Assembly: GCF_000993785.3 (NCBI RefSeq)
Contig: NZ_CP009922.3
Location: 5,208,001 to 5,272,000, forward strand
Source of the DNA: Streptomyces xiamenensis
GTDB lineage: Bacteria; Actinomycetota; Actinomycetes; Streptomycetales; Streptomycetaceae
Direction: 5' to 3'
DNA length: 64,000 bases
Below, piece by piece: positions 26,601 to 34,114 of the stretch (position 1 is the stretch's first letter; each line of letters starts with the position of its first letter). Both the position numbers and the translations under genes were made by a program. Below the pieces are notes generated by a model. The model did not search any database, was not told the DNA's origin, and was given only the letters and a program-made list of their open reading frames with translations.

Positions 26601-26745
26601 CGACCACACCCTCATGACCGCCGGCCGCCACACCCTGAAGCTGTGGATGGTGGACCCCACGATGGTCGTCCAGAAACTGGTGGCGGACACCGGCGGCCTC
26701 CGCCCCAGCTACCTCGGCCCTCCCGAGAGCCTGCGCCTGCGCTGA
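23665..26745 (+). CDS. Secreted GH115 xylan alpha-glucuronidase-like hydrolase
   Basis: A 1026-residue exported enzyme. The start gives MTSRRAFLSLLPL, a twin-Arg-type signal ending near AQA. The GH115 core shows MGTSHEGPMMRGIEEWN, then LGMRGNGD, FCDDNWGNLR and GGYGLYYHFDYVG. The C-terminal part holds the GH115-specific beta domain (AGGYVAMEADHHT). Family members remove 4-O-methyl-glucuronic acid from xylan. Odd feature: a natural run of six His at residues 90-95 (23932-23949). The gene stands alone. Its stop is one base from the end of the convergent ATPase gene. Confidence 0.92.
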   Translation: MTSRRAFLSLLPLTAATAAAVPAATPAQATGRRSSTFIASTWQPGSLTLAASGTAAPLVVSSADHPGVLRVTGDLRDDIERVTGVAPAVHHHHHHDGLPATAAREIVIIGTIGRSPFVDRLIAGGRLDVSGIEGRWETSLQQIVDDPAPGVDRALVIAGSDQRGTIYGVYETSRQLGVSPWYWWNDVPARRRERAYVLPGRHTQGTPAVKYRGFFINDENPALGTWAPRHFGPGHAPGHPGGFTSALYARVFEVMLRLKANYLWPAVWGRAFAEDDPANHATAKEYGIVMGTSHEGPMMRGIEEWNRHAGGGTDPYGGNGEWSYRRNREAVERYWADGIRRMKEEDFEGVVTLGMRGNGDVSLPDGDGIELMESILAAQRDILKDAGHLDVPQVQTLYKEVQRYWDQGLRPPDDVTVIFCDDNWGNLRKLPDQSLPERSGGYGLYYHFDYVGVGRNYKWVDTVNLASTWEQLHLAHQYGVDRLWVVNCGDMKAEELPLQFFLDYAWDPGRWTLDRLGEWERAYAETNFGPRHAAEIAEVLHTYGVLQSRRKPELLNRRITVDPDTGEVFHDDAATPYSLENYRELERVTAEWEHLDDRAERIAHTLPAEQRDAYYQLVQYQVEATANLYALRAAQFTGLLYARQGRAATNALADAAEARFADDRAMSDYYNTTLADGKWSGFQTQPKIGYGDVERYGPDAGWQQPQTPDHQALPDAIHPAPRRIDVPERAELGVAVDGSTAWWPDTKEPLVLPEFSPYQTAPEQYIEIFNRGQRPFSCTVTPSEKWLKVSHSGVPVGDQLRVTVTVDWAKAPRGRTRASITVRGPNGAKARVLAPVHRPEVNRHELKGFIEAGGYVAMEADHHTRAVGAGGVRWHRLPDAGRTGAAMTPFPVTAARFAPGAGPCLEYDLTLFSAGRLRLWVYASPRNNVLPTDGLTYAVSFDDQPPQEVNITTATGADDTAMNKQWERNTSDNINLTATDHTLMTAGRHTLKLWMVDPTMVVQKLVADTGGLRPSYLGPPESLRLR

Positions 26746-26746
26746 C

Positions 26747-27241
26747 TCAGGCGGCCCAGCGGCGCGGGATGTCCAGCAGAGTTGCCCAGGTCCGGGTCCC
26801 GGCCCCGGGGCGCTCGCTGGCATCGAATCCCCACTCCCCGTGATGACGCCGCACGAGTCGCCCGGTCTCCAGCAGACCGTCCCGGCGCAGATCGTCGCAG
26901 CCGTGACAGGCATGCGGGTCGTACACATCAACCCGCAACGTGTTCTCTTTCTGGTACAGCGTCAGATGCACCTCCTGTCCCTCCCGGGCGAAGCGGCAGG
27001 CGTAGGTGGTGAGAGCCCGCACCAGCTCCAGGCCGGGCTCCGCCAACGAGTAGATCTGGTGTACGTCAAAGACAAGTTCGGCTGTCTCATGCGCGATGAC
27101 GGGGGTCGAGGGGCAGGCCGGAAGGCTGAATCCGTAGGCGAGATTCCCTGGATGAGGTTCGGCTCCGCCCGCTCCCACCGGCGGGCAGAAGCCGGTCGGC
27201 GGTACGGGGACGAGGCGAGCAAGCCGGTCGGTTTCGGACAT
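26747..27241 (-). CDS. ATP-binding (anti-sigma/HATPase-like) regulatory protein
   Basis: A 164-residue protein of the short HATPase type that accompanies WhiJ-like regulators in Streptomyces. It has the region LVRALTTYACRFAREGQEVHLTLYQKENTLRVDVYD in three pieces, and a C-terminal TRTWATLLDIP strand resembling the G-box end of RsbW-like kinases. The Asn of the N-box is not obvious, so ATP binding may be degenerate. Start 27241 has GGAG upstream; the longer ATG 27310 form is less likely. It is divergent from the HTH gene at 27465. Confidence 0.75.
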   Translation of the reverse strand: MSETDRLARLVPVPPTGFCPPVGAGGAEPHPGNLAYGFSLPACPSTPVIAHETAELVFDVHQIYSLAEPGLELVRALTTYACRFAREGQEVHLTLYQKENTLRVDVYDPHACHGCDDLRRDGLLETGRLVRRHHGEWGFDASERPGAGTRTWATLLDIPRRWAA

Positions 27242-27344
27242 GGCAACTCCGCTCTTGCACATGGCTCGTTGAAGGAGGTGGCACGAATAGCCACAGGGGC
27301 GTGCTCGCACGGGATCCGGATCTTGCCGAGCGAGAGCAGCGCGT

Positions 27345-27360
27345 TACCCAACGTAGGGTA
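27345..27360. promoter_or_regulatory. Inverted repeat in the WhiJ-like divergent promoter region
   Basis: TACCC and GGGTA flank a 6-base centre (AACGTA). The site sits between the divergent ATPase and HTH genes, so it is a natural candidate operator for the HTH protein. The surrounding 27311-27464 contains no gene and is AT-richer than average. Confidence 0.4.
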
Positions 27361-27464
27361 TGGTCGGGTCATCCGCCACTGAAAGGTGGTAATTAACACG
27401 AACGGGTGGGCGTCCCGGCCACCGAAGAGCAGACTGGCGCCGACATCGGCTGAGGGAACGAGAG

Positions 27465-28310
27465 ATGCCACCACGGAGCACTCCCACCGAACGTCAGAAG
27501 CGACTCGGTGCGGAGCTACGGAAGATGCGTACCGACGCGGGCGAGACCACGGAGTTCGCGGCCCGGCTGCTCGGACTGGAGCGGACCAGGATCGCCAACA
27601 TCGAGTCCGGAGTCCGCGTCATCACACCGGAACGGGTCCGCACCCTGGCGTGTAACTACGACTGCCGGGACGAGGCGTACATCAACGCGCTGGCGGCGAT
27701 GGCCGAGCCGCGTCCGAAGGACTGGTGGGAGACCTTCCGGGGACAACTGCCGGCGGGACTCCTGGACATCGCCGAGTGCGAATGGCACTCCACCGTCATC
27801 CGCACCGGATCCTTCCTTCATGTACCCGGGCTGCTCCAGACCGACGGCTATGTGCGCGCCGTCGGCAACGCGGCGCTGCCTCCGCTGTCGCCCCACGAGG
27901 TGGAGCTCCGTGTGGCAATGCGGATGCAGCGACAGCAGGTACTTCACCGCGAACCTCCCATCGCTTACACCGCCTACATCCACGAGGCGGCTCTGCGTAT
28001 CGAGTTCGGGGGAGTGAAGAGCATGCGCACCCAACTGGAGCACCTGTGTGAAGTGGGGCAGCTGGACAACGTGGAGATCCGGGTCCTGCCGTTCTCCTCC
28101 GGAGCCTTCCCAGGGGCTGGACAGGCCATCTGCGATATTCGAGGTGTTGTTCCTCAGCTCGATACCGTCCAGTTGGACACGGCCCATGGTCCTGCGTTCA
28201 CCCACGCGCCGTCCCAACTCGACAAGTACCGCTCGCAACTCGACTGGATGCACAGCGTTTCCCTCGGTCCCAGCGCATCGCGGGACTTCATCTCCGCTTT
28301 GACCGGCTGA
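27465..28310 (+). CDS. XRE/WhiJ-like HTH regulator with DUF5753 domain
   Basis: A 281-residue regulator. Residues 10-65 form an XRE helix-turn-helix (LGAELRKMRTDAG, then RTRIANIESGVRV). Residues 95-275 form the DUF5753 ligand/partner domain (FLHVPGLLQTDGYVRAV, VLPFSSGAFPG, LDTAHGPAF). Such proteins pair with a small DUF397 protein and an ATPase, as here. Known members such as WhiJ act in development and antibiotic control; the specific targets are unknown. Confidence 0.9.
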   Translation: MPPRSTPTERQKRLGAELRKMRTDAGETTEFAARLLGLERTRIANIESGVRVITPERVRTLACNYDCRDEAYINALAAMAEPRPKDWWETFRGQLPAGLLDIAECEWHSTVIRTGSFLHVPGLLQTDGYVRAVGNAALPPLSPHEVELRVAMRMQRQQVLHREPPIAYTAYIHEAALRIEFGGVKSMRTQLEHLCEVGQLDNVEIRVLPFSSGAFPGAGQAICDIRGVVPQLDTVQLDTAHGPAFTHAPSQLDKYRSQLDWMHSVSLGPSASRDFISALTG

Positions 28311-28321
28311 CAGGAGAAGAG

Positions 28322-28513
28322 ATGTCTGACATTGCTTGGGAAGAGCCCTTCTGCGCCGAGAGCTCGAACTGCTTCCGCCTGGGCACGGACGGCGCGGGCA
28401 ACGCCTACATAGCGGTCGCCGGGCAGGAGCACCTGTCCATCTCGGATTCCCGCGAGGCCCTCGCCACGATGATCCGGGAGATCAAGGCCGGCAAGGCCGA
28501 CCACCTGTTGTGA
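28322..28513 (+). CDS. Small DUF397-like partner protein
   Basis: A 63-residue acidic protein starting 12 bases after the HTH stop with an AGGAGA site. It has the DUF397 outline: a W near the start (IAWEEPF), a central S-x-N-C stretch (SSNCFRLG), a strand with DSREA and a C-terminal helix ending in GKADHLL. DUF397 partners usually antagonise the adjacent HTH protein. Similarity is weak outside these points. Confidence 0.75.
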   Translation: MSDIAWEEPFCAESSNCFRLGTDGAGNAYIAVAGQEHLSISDSREALATMIREIKAGKADHLL

Positions 28514-28615
28514 ACGCAGCGGGCGGCAGCGGGCTCCGCTGTCGCCCGCGTACCGGTGCGGGCCGGAGGGGGCGAGGCTGGTGTTCAGGGTCAGTGCACA
28601 GGAGAATGGGGCTTC

Positions 28616-29026
28616 ATGTCCGACCAGCAGCCAGCCCCGCACCCCGACCCGATGACCGCCGCGCCCGTGGCGTACGTGGCATCGCGGGCCGGGGGAGTCA
28701 GCGACGCCTACCGGCGGTGGGCGGGCATCCTCCTCGGCCTCGCCATCGCCCTCGGCGCCCTGATGGTGGTCGCGTTCCTGGTGAGCGTCGTCCTGCTCCT
28801 GGTGGCGGACCGGGACACGGGGACCGCGGCCTACGGGTACCTCGCCCTGATTCTCTGGGTCGCGATTGCCGCCGCGATGCCGCTCCTGATCGCGCTTGCC
28901 GTCCCGGGGGCCGTCATGACGCAGCGGGTGCGGCAGCAGCGGCGCGCACCGCACACCGGCGCGCCGGACGCCCGTACCGAGGGTGCTCACCCGGACGGAA
29001 CCCTCACGACGGGACACACGCCCTGA
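28616..29026 (+). CDS. Small two-helix membrane protein, function unknown
   Basis: A 136-residue protein. It has a Pro-rich N-terminus and two long membrane helices (about residues 37-62 and 72-99), then a basic/polar tail with RVRQQRRAPH. AGGAGA lies upstream of ATG 28616. It is about 100 bases after the DUF397-like gene and may be transcribed with it. I do not recognise a family. Confidence 0.65.
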   Translation: MSDQQPAPHPDPMTAAPVAYVASRAGGVSDAYRRWAGILLGLAIALGALMVVAFLVSVVLLLVADRDTGTAAYGYLALILWVAIAAAMPLLIALAVPGAVMTQRVRQQRRAPHTGAPDARTEGAHPDGTLTTGHTP

Positions 29027-29104
29027 GCCCTCAAGGCCAGGACCGCCGAGTGCGGGTGTGCGTCTCGGCCCCTTGCCGGATATGTGGTCGCTGCCGTTTT
29101 GCTC

Positions 29105-29845
29105 CTATCGCTGCTCCTCCACGACATCGGCGACCACGCAGCTGACGTTGTCGGGGCCGCCAGAGGCGTTGGCGAGGGCGATGAGTTCGCGGACGGCCTG
29201 TTCGGGTGCGCCCATTCCGGCGAGCACGTGGCGGATGTCTTGGTCCGGTACGACGGTCGACAGGCCGTCGGAGCAGAGCAGGTACCGGTCGTCCCGCCGC
29301 GCGTCGTGCAGGCGCATGTCGGGGGTGGCAGCGGCGCCCTGGCCCAGGGCCCGGGCCAGCAGCGACCGCTGAGGATGGGAGGCGGCTTCCTCCGGGCTGA
29401 GGCGTCCTTCGTCGACCATCGACTGGACCAGGGTGTGGTCGTGGGTGATCTGGAACAGTTCTCCCTCACGCAGGAGGTAGACGCGGGAGTCGCCGATGTG
29501 GACGAGGGCCAGCTGCGACCCCGTCCAGAGCATCGCGGTGAGCGTCGTGCCGGTGTCCTCGGCCGAAGTCCCGCTTCCGGCTACGGAGTGGACGGCCTGC
29601 TGGGCCTGGTCGACGACGTCTTCGAGAACGTTCAGGAGATTTCCGGCCGGGAGGCCGCCGGTCTCAAGGCGCTTGAGCGCGCCGATGGCGGCTGCGCCGG
29701 CCGGGCCTCCCCGGCTGCCGCAGCCGTCGGCGACGGCGAGCAGCCGGGGCCCGGCGTAGGCGGTGTCCTGGTTGCTCTCGCGGACCAGGCCGGTGTCGGA
29801 AAGAGCGGCGTAACGGATGGCCAGGGGCGCGGCGTTCGCGGACAT
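29105..29845 (-). CDS. PP2C-type Ser/Thr phosphatase module (readable part)
   Basis: From ATG 29845 an intact frame encodes a 246-residue PP2C phosphatase. It has SDTGLVRESNQDTAY, LLAVADGCGSRGG (metal Asp), LVHIGDSRVYLL, DDRYLLCSDGLS, and ASGGPDNVSCVVADV at the end. It removes phosphate from Ser/Thr with two metal ions. The frame continues upstream without a ribosome site into the end of a MerR domain, so this is probably the C-terminal half of the fusion described next. Confidence 0.8.
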   Translation of the reverse strand: MSANAAPLAIRYAALSDTGLVRESNQDTAYAGPRLLAVADGCGSRGGPAGAAAIGALKRLETGGLPAGNLLNVLEDVVDQAQQAVHSVAGSGTSAEDTGTTLTAMLWTGSQLALVHIGDSRVYLLREGELFQITHDHTLVQSMVDEGRLSPEEAASHPQRSLLARALGQGAAATPDMRLHDARRDDRYLLCSDGLSTVVPDQDIRHVLAGMGAPEQAVRELIALANASGGPDNVSCVVADVVEEQR

Positions 29846-30183
29846 GGCGGGGTCCTTTCGGGACAAGTGGTCGATGAGGAAGGTGGCCAGGTCCCGCCGT
29901 GCGGCGGTGTCGGCCTCGACCTGGGCCCAGAACGCGCGGACCTCCTGGCCCGCCGGGCCCGCGTCCAGCGCCAGACGCGTTGGATGCGGGCCAGGGGCAT
30001 GTCCAGGCGCCGGAGCCAGGCGACCAGTCGGGCCTGTTCCAACTGTTCCGGTGCGTAGCGGCGGTAGCCGGTCACCGGGTCGACACGGGCGGGGGTCAGC
30101 AGACCGAGCTCGTCGTAAAGACGCAGTGCCTTCGGTGACAGCCGGGACGCCTTCGCGAACGCCCCGATGGTCAGCAACCCCAT
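29105..30183 (-). pseudogene. MerR-PP2C fusion gene with one-base frameshift
   Basis: The start at 30183 encodes a MerR helix-turn-helix (LTIGAFAKASRLSPKALRLY, then GYRRYAPEQLEQARLVAWLR). After MPLARIQRV the frame breaks between 29971 and 29972. Adding one base restores RVCALDAGPAGQEVRAFWAQ and runs into the phosphatase module, giving exactly 360 codons. I recall intact MerR-PP2C fusions in Streptomyces with this same junction. A MerR sensor joined to a phosphatase would couple DNA binding to dephosphorylation. The break may be an assembly error. Confidence 0.75.
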
Positions 30184-30485
30184 GCTCGTTCCTCCTCATA
30201 CCGAGCGCGTCGCCCGGCCTCACCGATGCTGCGGGCTGCCCCAAGGTGAAGGTCAACCACGGTTTCCGCCCCCGTCCCACGGTCTCCGTACGGAGACCGA
30301 CGGATCTCCTCCGCGCGTCATGCCACCTTCTGACGAGTCCTCACCCGTTGCGGCCGCTTCAGGGGCGGGCTCCGGCTCGGCGGATCCTTCGGCTTTCCGC
30401 ACCACACCGCAACTACGGCCCTCGCGAACGGCGTCGAGTGGGTGGGGCCGGATCCAGCAGCCGGCCGACCACGGAGGACGCCCGC
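30184..30485. other. Divergent intergenic region
   Basis: About 300 bases between the MerR-PP2C gene and the next plus-strand gene. I see no gene, RNA or clear repeat. It must contain the two divergent promoters. Confidence 0.5.
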
Positions 30486-31166
30486 ATGAGCAACGTACTG
30501 ACCGTGAAGATCTCCCCGTACCTGGACAGCGGCGACCCGTCCGCGCCTGTCAAGAACGTGGTCGAGCTCACCGGCGCATCCGGCCCGGCGCAGGTCATCG
30601 CCTACGTGGAGCGCGAACTGCCGCCGGGCGGTGTACCCGCGTACCTCTCGGCGCGTCGCAGCGGCACCCGCTCGTTCGTCCTGTGGGCGGACGAGCACCG
30701 TCGGGAACGTGTGGCCACGCTGGTGACCCGGTCCGCCACCGGTGGCGTCGCGACGTTCCAGGTGCTCGGCGCGGGCGGCGAGCACCTCGGTATGTTCAAG
30801 CGGGAGAAGGCGCTGCGCGGCAGGGGACTTCGTACCCGCTGGACGGTGACGCCCGCCGGCGGCCCCGAGGTGGTCGGCTTCAAGGGCCGGATCCTGTGGT
30901 GGTGCCTGTGGTGGCTGCTGCTGCCGCTGCAAGTGATGATCCTGCTGTTCACCATCTTCGACAGCGTGGCCGGCAATGAGGGCGGCGTCGCCCGCGGCCC
31001 CCGCAGGATCAGGTGGCGTGCGGGCGGGCGGATGCCGCTGGAGTTCCGTACCCGTGGCGACAAGCTGCATCTGCACGCCCCGGAGGTGGACTGGCGGCTG
31101 GGCGCCGCGCTCATCGTCCTGCTGCGCACCTTCGGCGCCAACCCCTGGGACACCAGGAAGAAGTAA
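30486..31166 (+). CDS. Membrane-associated protein, possibly tubby/LURP-like fold
   Basis: A 226-residue protein of unknown function. A GGAGG site precedes ATG 30486. The first 130 residues are beta-rich (VATLVTRSATGGVATFQVLG, HLGMFKREKAL). A strongly hydrophobic Trp-rich helix (LWWCLWWLLLPLQVMILLF) lies near residues 138-157, and a basic region and another short hydrophobic stretch follow. The pattern of short strands with a GxFKRE turn suggests a scramblase/tubby-like barrel, but this is a weak inference. Confidence 0.6.
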   Translation: MSNVLTVKISPYLDSGDPSAPVKNVVELTGASGPAQVIAYVERELPPGGVPAYLSARRSGTRSFVLWADEHRRERVATLVTRSATGGVATFQVLGAGGEHLGMFKREKALRGRGLRTRWTVTPAGGPEVVGFKGRILWWCLWWLLLPLQVMILLFTIFDSVAGNEGGVARGPRRIRWRAGGRMPLEFRTRGDKLHLHAPEVDWRLGAALIVLLRTFGANPWDTRKK

Positions 31167-31299
31167 CGGCAGGCCGACGCGGGCCGCCAGGACGTCGAAG
31201 TGGGAACATCTACGCCCGTGAGGGCGACCACGGGGACGTGACCTACTACAACTGCGGCGGCTGAGGAGGCCGTCCGCGCTTTCGGGTGACGAAGGCGGG

Positions 31300-31341
31300 C
31301 CGGGCGAGTCCGGTCGCGGCACGGCCGGCCGACTCGCCCGG
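31300..31341. terminator. Hairpin in the 31167-31588 gap, terminator-like
   Basis: An 11-base arm (31300-31310) pairs perfectly with 31331-31341. It follows the plus-strand gene by about 130 bases. The rest of the 420-base gap contains no gene that I can support. Its right end carries the ribosome site of the secreted protein at 31589. Confidence 0.6.
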
Positions 31342-31588
31342 GCCGGGCGCCGCCGACCCATCGGGGTGCGGGCCAATACCACCGGCCGATGGCGGACAAA
31401 CGCCCCCCGGGGACATTGCCCGCAAGGCTGCCCGGGGTGGCACCGCCAGACTGCCCGGACCGGCATAGCAAATGCCCGGAACTCTCGGGCAGCATGACCG
31501 GGCACCACCTGCACGCCAATCGGCCACATGGCCATCTGACGCACACGCGCCCATTTCGGGCGCTCCCCACAGCAGGAGGTTCCCACTC

Positions 31589-32107
31589 ATGCGTATGCGA
31601 TCGGTGATCGCGGCCCTGGCGCTCAGCGGTACCGCTCTCGTGGCCGCCCCGGCCACGGCCGGGGCGGCCACCGGCCCCGAGGTGACGTGGATTCCGGACA
31701 AGATTTCGCACGAGCGCGCCGTCGAGATGTTCGAGGAGGTCGGCATCACCTGGTCGTCCGTCGGCAACTGTTCCGACCGTGAAGACCGGGCGTGTACGTC
31801 CTTCGAGGAGCTCAACTGGGATACGGCCCGGGCGGCGCAAGTCCTCAAGCTCCGCAGCGGCTGCGACATCAATATCGTCGGCGGTACGGAAAGCGGCCAC
31901 CCGTCCGAGCCCTACAGCCACGGGGAGGGCTTCCGGCTGGACTACTCGTTCAACAGCTGCCTCGAAGACTTCGTGGTGGACAACTACAGGTTCATAGAGA
32001 ATCGCCCCGATGACGACGTGCCCCGGTACTGGACGGGCATGGGCAACTACTTCACGCAGATGAGCGACCACTGGGAGGGGCTGTACTTCACCTGCGAAAG
32101 CTGCTGA
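31589..32107 (+). CDS. Secreted protein resembling M15-type peptidases
   Basis: A 172-residue exported protein with AGGAGG upstream. The signal peptide ends near ATAGAA. The mature part has LRSGCDINIVGGTESGH, then SHGEGFRLDYSFNSC, and finally SDHWEGLYFTCESC. The His, Asp and later His in SHGEGFRLD and DHW are placed like the zinc ligands of M15 D-Ala peptidases. Related Streptomyces secreted proteins share this layout from memory. Six Cys could form disulfides. Enzymatic activity is inference. Confidence 0.65.
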   Translation: MRMRSVIAALALSGTALVAAPATAGAATGPEVTWIPDKISHERAVEMFEEVGITWSSVGNCSDREDRACTSFEELNWDTARAAQVLKLRSGCDINIVGGTESGHPSEPYSHGEGFRLDYSFNSCLEDFVVDNYRFIENRPDDDVPRYWTGMGNYFTQMSDHWEGLYFTCESC

Positions 32108-32400
32108 GCCGGCCGGCGTCGTTTCCGGCCACCGAAATTCGCTGAGTCTAAGCCCACCACGTCAGCGGCGTTGCCAGCGGGCTGTACCACGAAGAGATCC
32201 CGAACTCCCCTTAGGCATGGCGGGTTGGTGTGCGTGACTGCTGGCGCGCTCACACCAAGACGCGGTGAGCGCCCAACACCCCCACGTTTCACGCGCCACG
32301 ACCATGACGAGACGGTGGCCCGGCCTGCCCTGTCCCGGTTCCGGCCGGGCCCCGTACTCGTCCCGTCACCCTGACACCCCCACCTTTCCTGTGCCAGGAG

Positions 32401-32955
32401 GTGGTTCACGTCCATCCGACGCTCCCGCTCCGCCGCGTCCCGCGGAGCCGGCTGACTCTCGCCGACGTCCTCACCGCCGCTCACGCCCTGCTGATCGCCC
32501 CGCTCGGCGCGGGCACCGCGACCGCCGCCGGGCGCGAGGAAGTGCCCCGCATCCAGGTCGCGTTCCGGCCGATCATCGCCCCGACCGAGGAACTGGCCTG
32601 GGAGAAGGCACACCGTACGGTCGGCGCTATCCGCGCCCACCGCGTGCCGCGCCAGGCGCCCGGGAACACCGGCTCACAGCGGCTGATCGCCCTCGCCGAG
32701 CGCGGTGAGCACTTCGATCGCGCGCTGTGGACGCCGACCGCCGCCGCCACCGGCGGGGCCGGCAACTCCCATGCCCTCGTCGGCACTCCGGAGACAGTTG
32801 CCCAGGCCCTGCTGGATTATGACGACCTCGGAGTGGACATCATCTCGGCGCGGGGTTACGACCTGCTCGGCGACGCCATCGACTTCGACCGCCACGTCAT
32901 CCCGATCGTCCGGGAGGGAATGGCCAAGCGCGATGCGCAGCTCGCCGTGAACTGA
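32401..32955 (+). pseudogene. Truncated LLM-class flavin monooxygenase with foreign 5' end
   Basis: Residues after about 45 match the second half of an LLM-class flavin-dependent (alkanesulfonate-type) monooxygenase: FRPIIAPTEELAWEKAHR, ATAAATGGAGNS, and LVGTPETVAQALLDYDDLG with IISARGYDLLGDAIDF. The N-terminal half of the barrel is absent. In its place is a stretch resembling a signal peptide (LTAAHALLIAPLGAGTATA). It looks like a deletion fusing an exported protein to the enzyme's tail. The 293 bases before it hold no gene. Confidence 0.6.
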
Positions 32956-33031
32956 GGTCATGGTCCTGTGCCGGGCTGGTCCCGGCGCAGGACGCGCACC
33001 GGCGGAACGAGCGGGACGGGCGGGGTTGTTC

Positions 33032-33199
33032 ATGAATGGTGGTGATCCGGAGGCCGGCTGTGCCACGCGCCCGGCCACGACCGGCGTCACCACCCGCGCG
33101 ACCACTCCCTGCGCGGACAGCGCCACCGGCGCCATCCGGCGTCCGGCGCTCACCTCCCGCCGGCACATCGATCTGCTGCGCACCTCCAGCGCCGCGTAA
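33032..33199 (+). CDS. Putative leader peptide (SRRHIDLLRTSSA type)
   Basis: A 55-codon frame ending in LTSRRHIDLLRTSSAA. The motif SRRHIDL-x-R-x-SSA is the hallmark of a class of short actinobacterial leader peptides that, as I recall, lie before sulfur-metabolism genes. The ATG at 33032 is the only start in frame and has a weak ribosome site, so the true start is uncertain. A hairpin 12 bases after the stop completes an attenuator layout ahead of the GST gene. Confidence 0.6.
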   Translation: MNGGDPEAGCATRPATTGVTTRATTPCADSATGAIRRPALTSRRHIDLLRTSSAA

Positions 33200-33211
33200 C
33201 CCCTCCCCGCG

Positions 33212-33238
33212 AGCGGCCCCTCCTACGAGTGGGCCGCT
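33212..33238 (+). terminator. Attenuator-like hairpin before the GST gene
   Basis: AGCGGCCC (33212-33219) pairs perfectly with GGGCCGCT (33231-33238) across an 11-base loop. A pyrimidine stretch (TCTTC) follows. It lies between the leader peptide stop (33199) and the GST start (33272). Ribosome position on the leader could therefore control it. Confidence 0.6.
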
Positions 33239-33271
33239 TCTTCGCATGCCCGCGCGCCCCCGAGGAGAGCC

Positions 33272-34114
33272 ATGTCGCACACGCCGCCGGAGTTCCGGGG
33301 CCGGATCTTTTCCGACGCCCGCAGCGGTTTCCACGCCGCGCCCCACCGCTACCACCTCTACCTTTCGCTCTCCTGTCCCAGCTGTCTGCGCATCGCCATC
33401 ACCCACGCACTGCTGGGGCTGACGGACACCGTCGCGCTCACCACCCTCCCCGCCGTCCCCGACGGGACCGGCGGCGGGTACGCGGCGCTGCACAGCGCGT
33501 ACACCGCCACCCGGCACGGCCACACCGGCCCGGCTGTCGCGCCCGTGCTGCGCGACCGCTGGACCGGGCGGGTCGTCAGCAACCACGCGCAGCACATCCT
33601 GCGCGATCTCGCCACCCGCTTCCGGGACGGCGACGCTCCCGAGCTGTACCCGTCCGCCGCCGAGGCGGAGATCACGGAGCTGGGCGAGCTGTTCGAGGAG
33701 GGCATCAACGGGGCCGCCCAGCGGGCCGGGGAGCGGGAGGCCGGCACGGGCGCCGTCGAAGCGCTGCTGGCCGCGCTGGACCGGGTGGAGGAGCGGCTGG
33801 CCGAGCCGGGCGGCCCGTATCTGCTGGGGGAGTCGATCACCGCCGCCGACGTCCATCTGTGGGTGACGCTGGTGCAGTTGGACACGGTGCACCGCTGGCA
33901 CCTGGGCGCGGACACCGTGCGGCGGATCGCCGGTCACCCATGGCTGTGGGCGTACGCACGCCGGCTGCTGGCGCTGCCCGCCTTCCGTGATCAGCTGCGG
34001 CTGGAGGAGATCCACCAGCGGCACCACTCCCGGTGCCGCGGTCTTGAGGCGGCGGGGGCGGCCGTCCAGATCATCGACTGGACGGCGGTCGAACCGGCCG
34101 GGAGTTACGTGTAG
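33272..34114 (+). CDS. Glutathione S-transferase family protein (omega/xi-like)
   Basis: A 280-residue protein with a thioredoxin-like N-domain. The active-site region is LSLSCPSCLRI, with two Cys in a CPSC arrangement. The C-domain is alpha-helical (YLLGESITAADVHLWVTLVQ). Actinobacteria use mycothiol, so the thiol cofactor is open. The family includes glutathionyl-hydroquinone reductases. The leader peptide upstream suggests sulfur-responsive control. Its last 44 bases overlap the convergent acyl-CoA synthetase gene. Confidence 0.82.
   Translation: MSHTPPEFRGRIFSDARSGFHAAPHRYHLYLSLSCPSCLRIAITHALLGLTDTVALTTLPAVPDGTGGGYAALHSAYTATRHGHTGPAVAPVLRDRWTGRVVSNHAQHILRDLATRFRDGDAPELYPSAAEAEITELGELFEEGINGAAQRAGEREAGTGAVEALLAALDRVEERLAEPGGPYLLGESITAADVHLWVTLVQLDTVHRWHLGADTVRRIAGHPWLWAYARRLLALPAFRDQLRLEEIHQRHHSRCRGLEAAGAAVQIIDWTAVEPAGSYV

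Noticed and set aside
29632..30183. MerR protein as a separate full-length gene in its own frame
   Set aside because: After the DNA-binding domain this frame becomes Arg/Pro/Ser-rich shadow of the phosphatase gene, whereas a one-base correction gives a coherent fusion.
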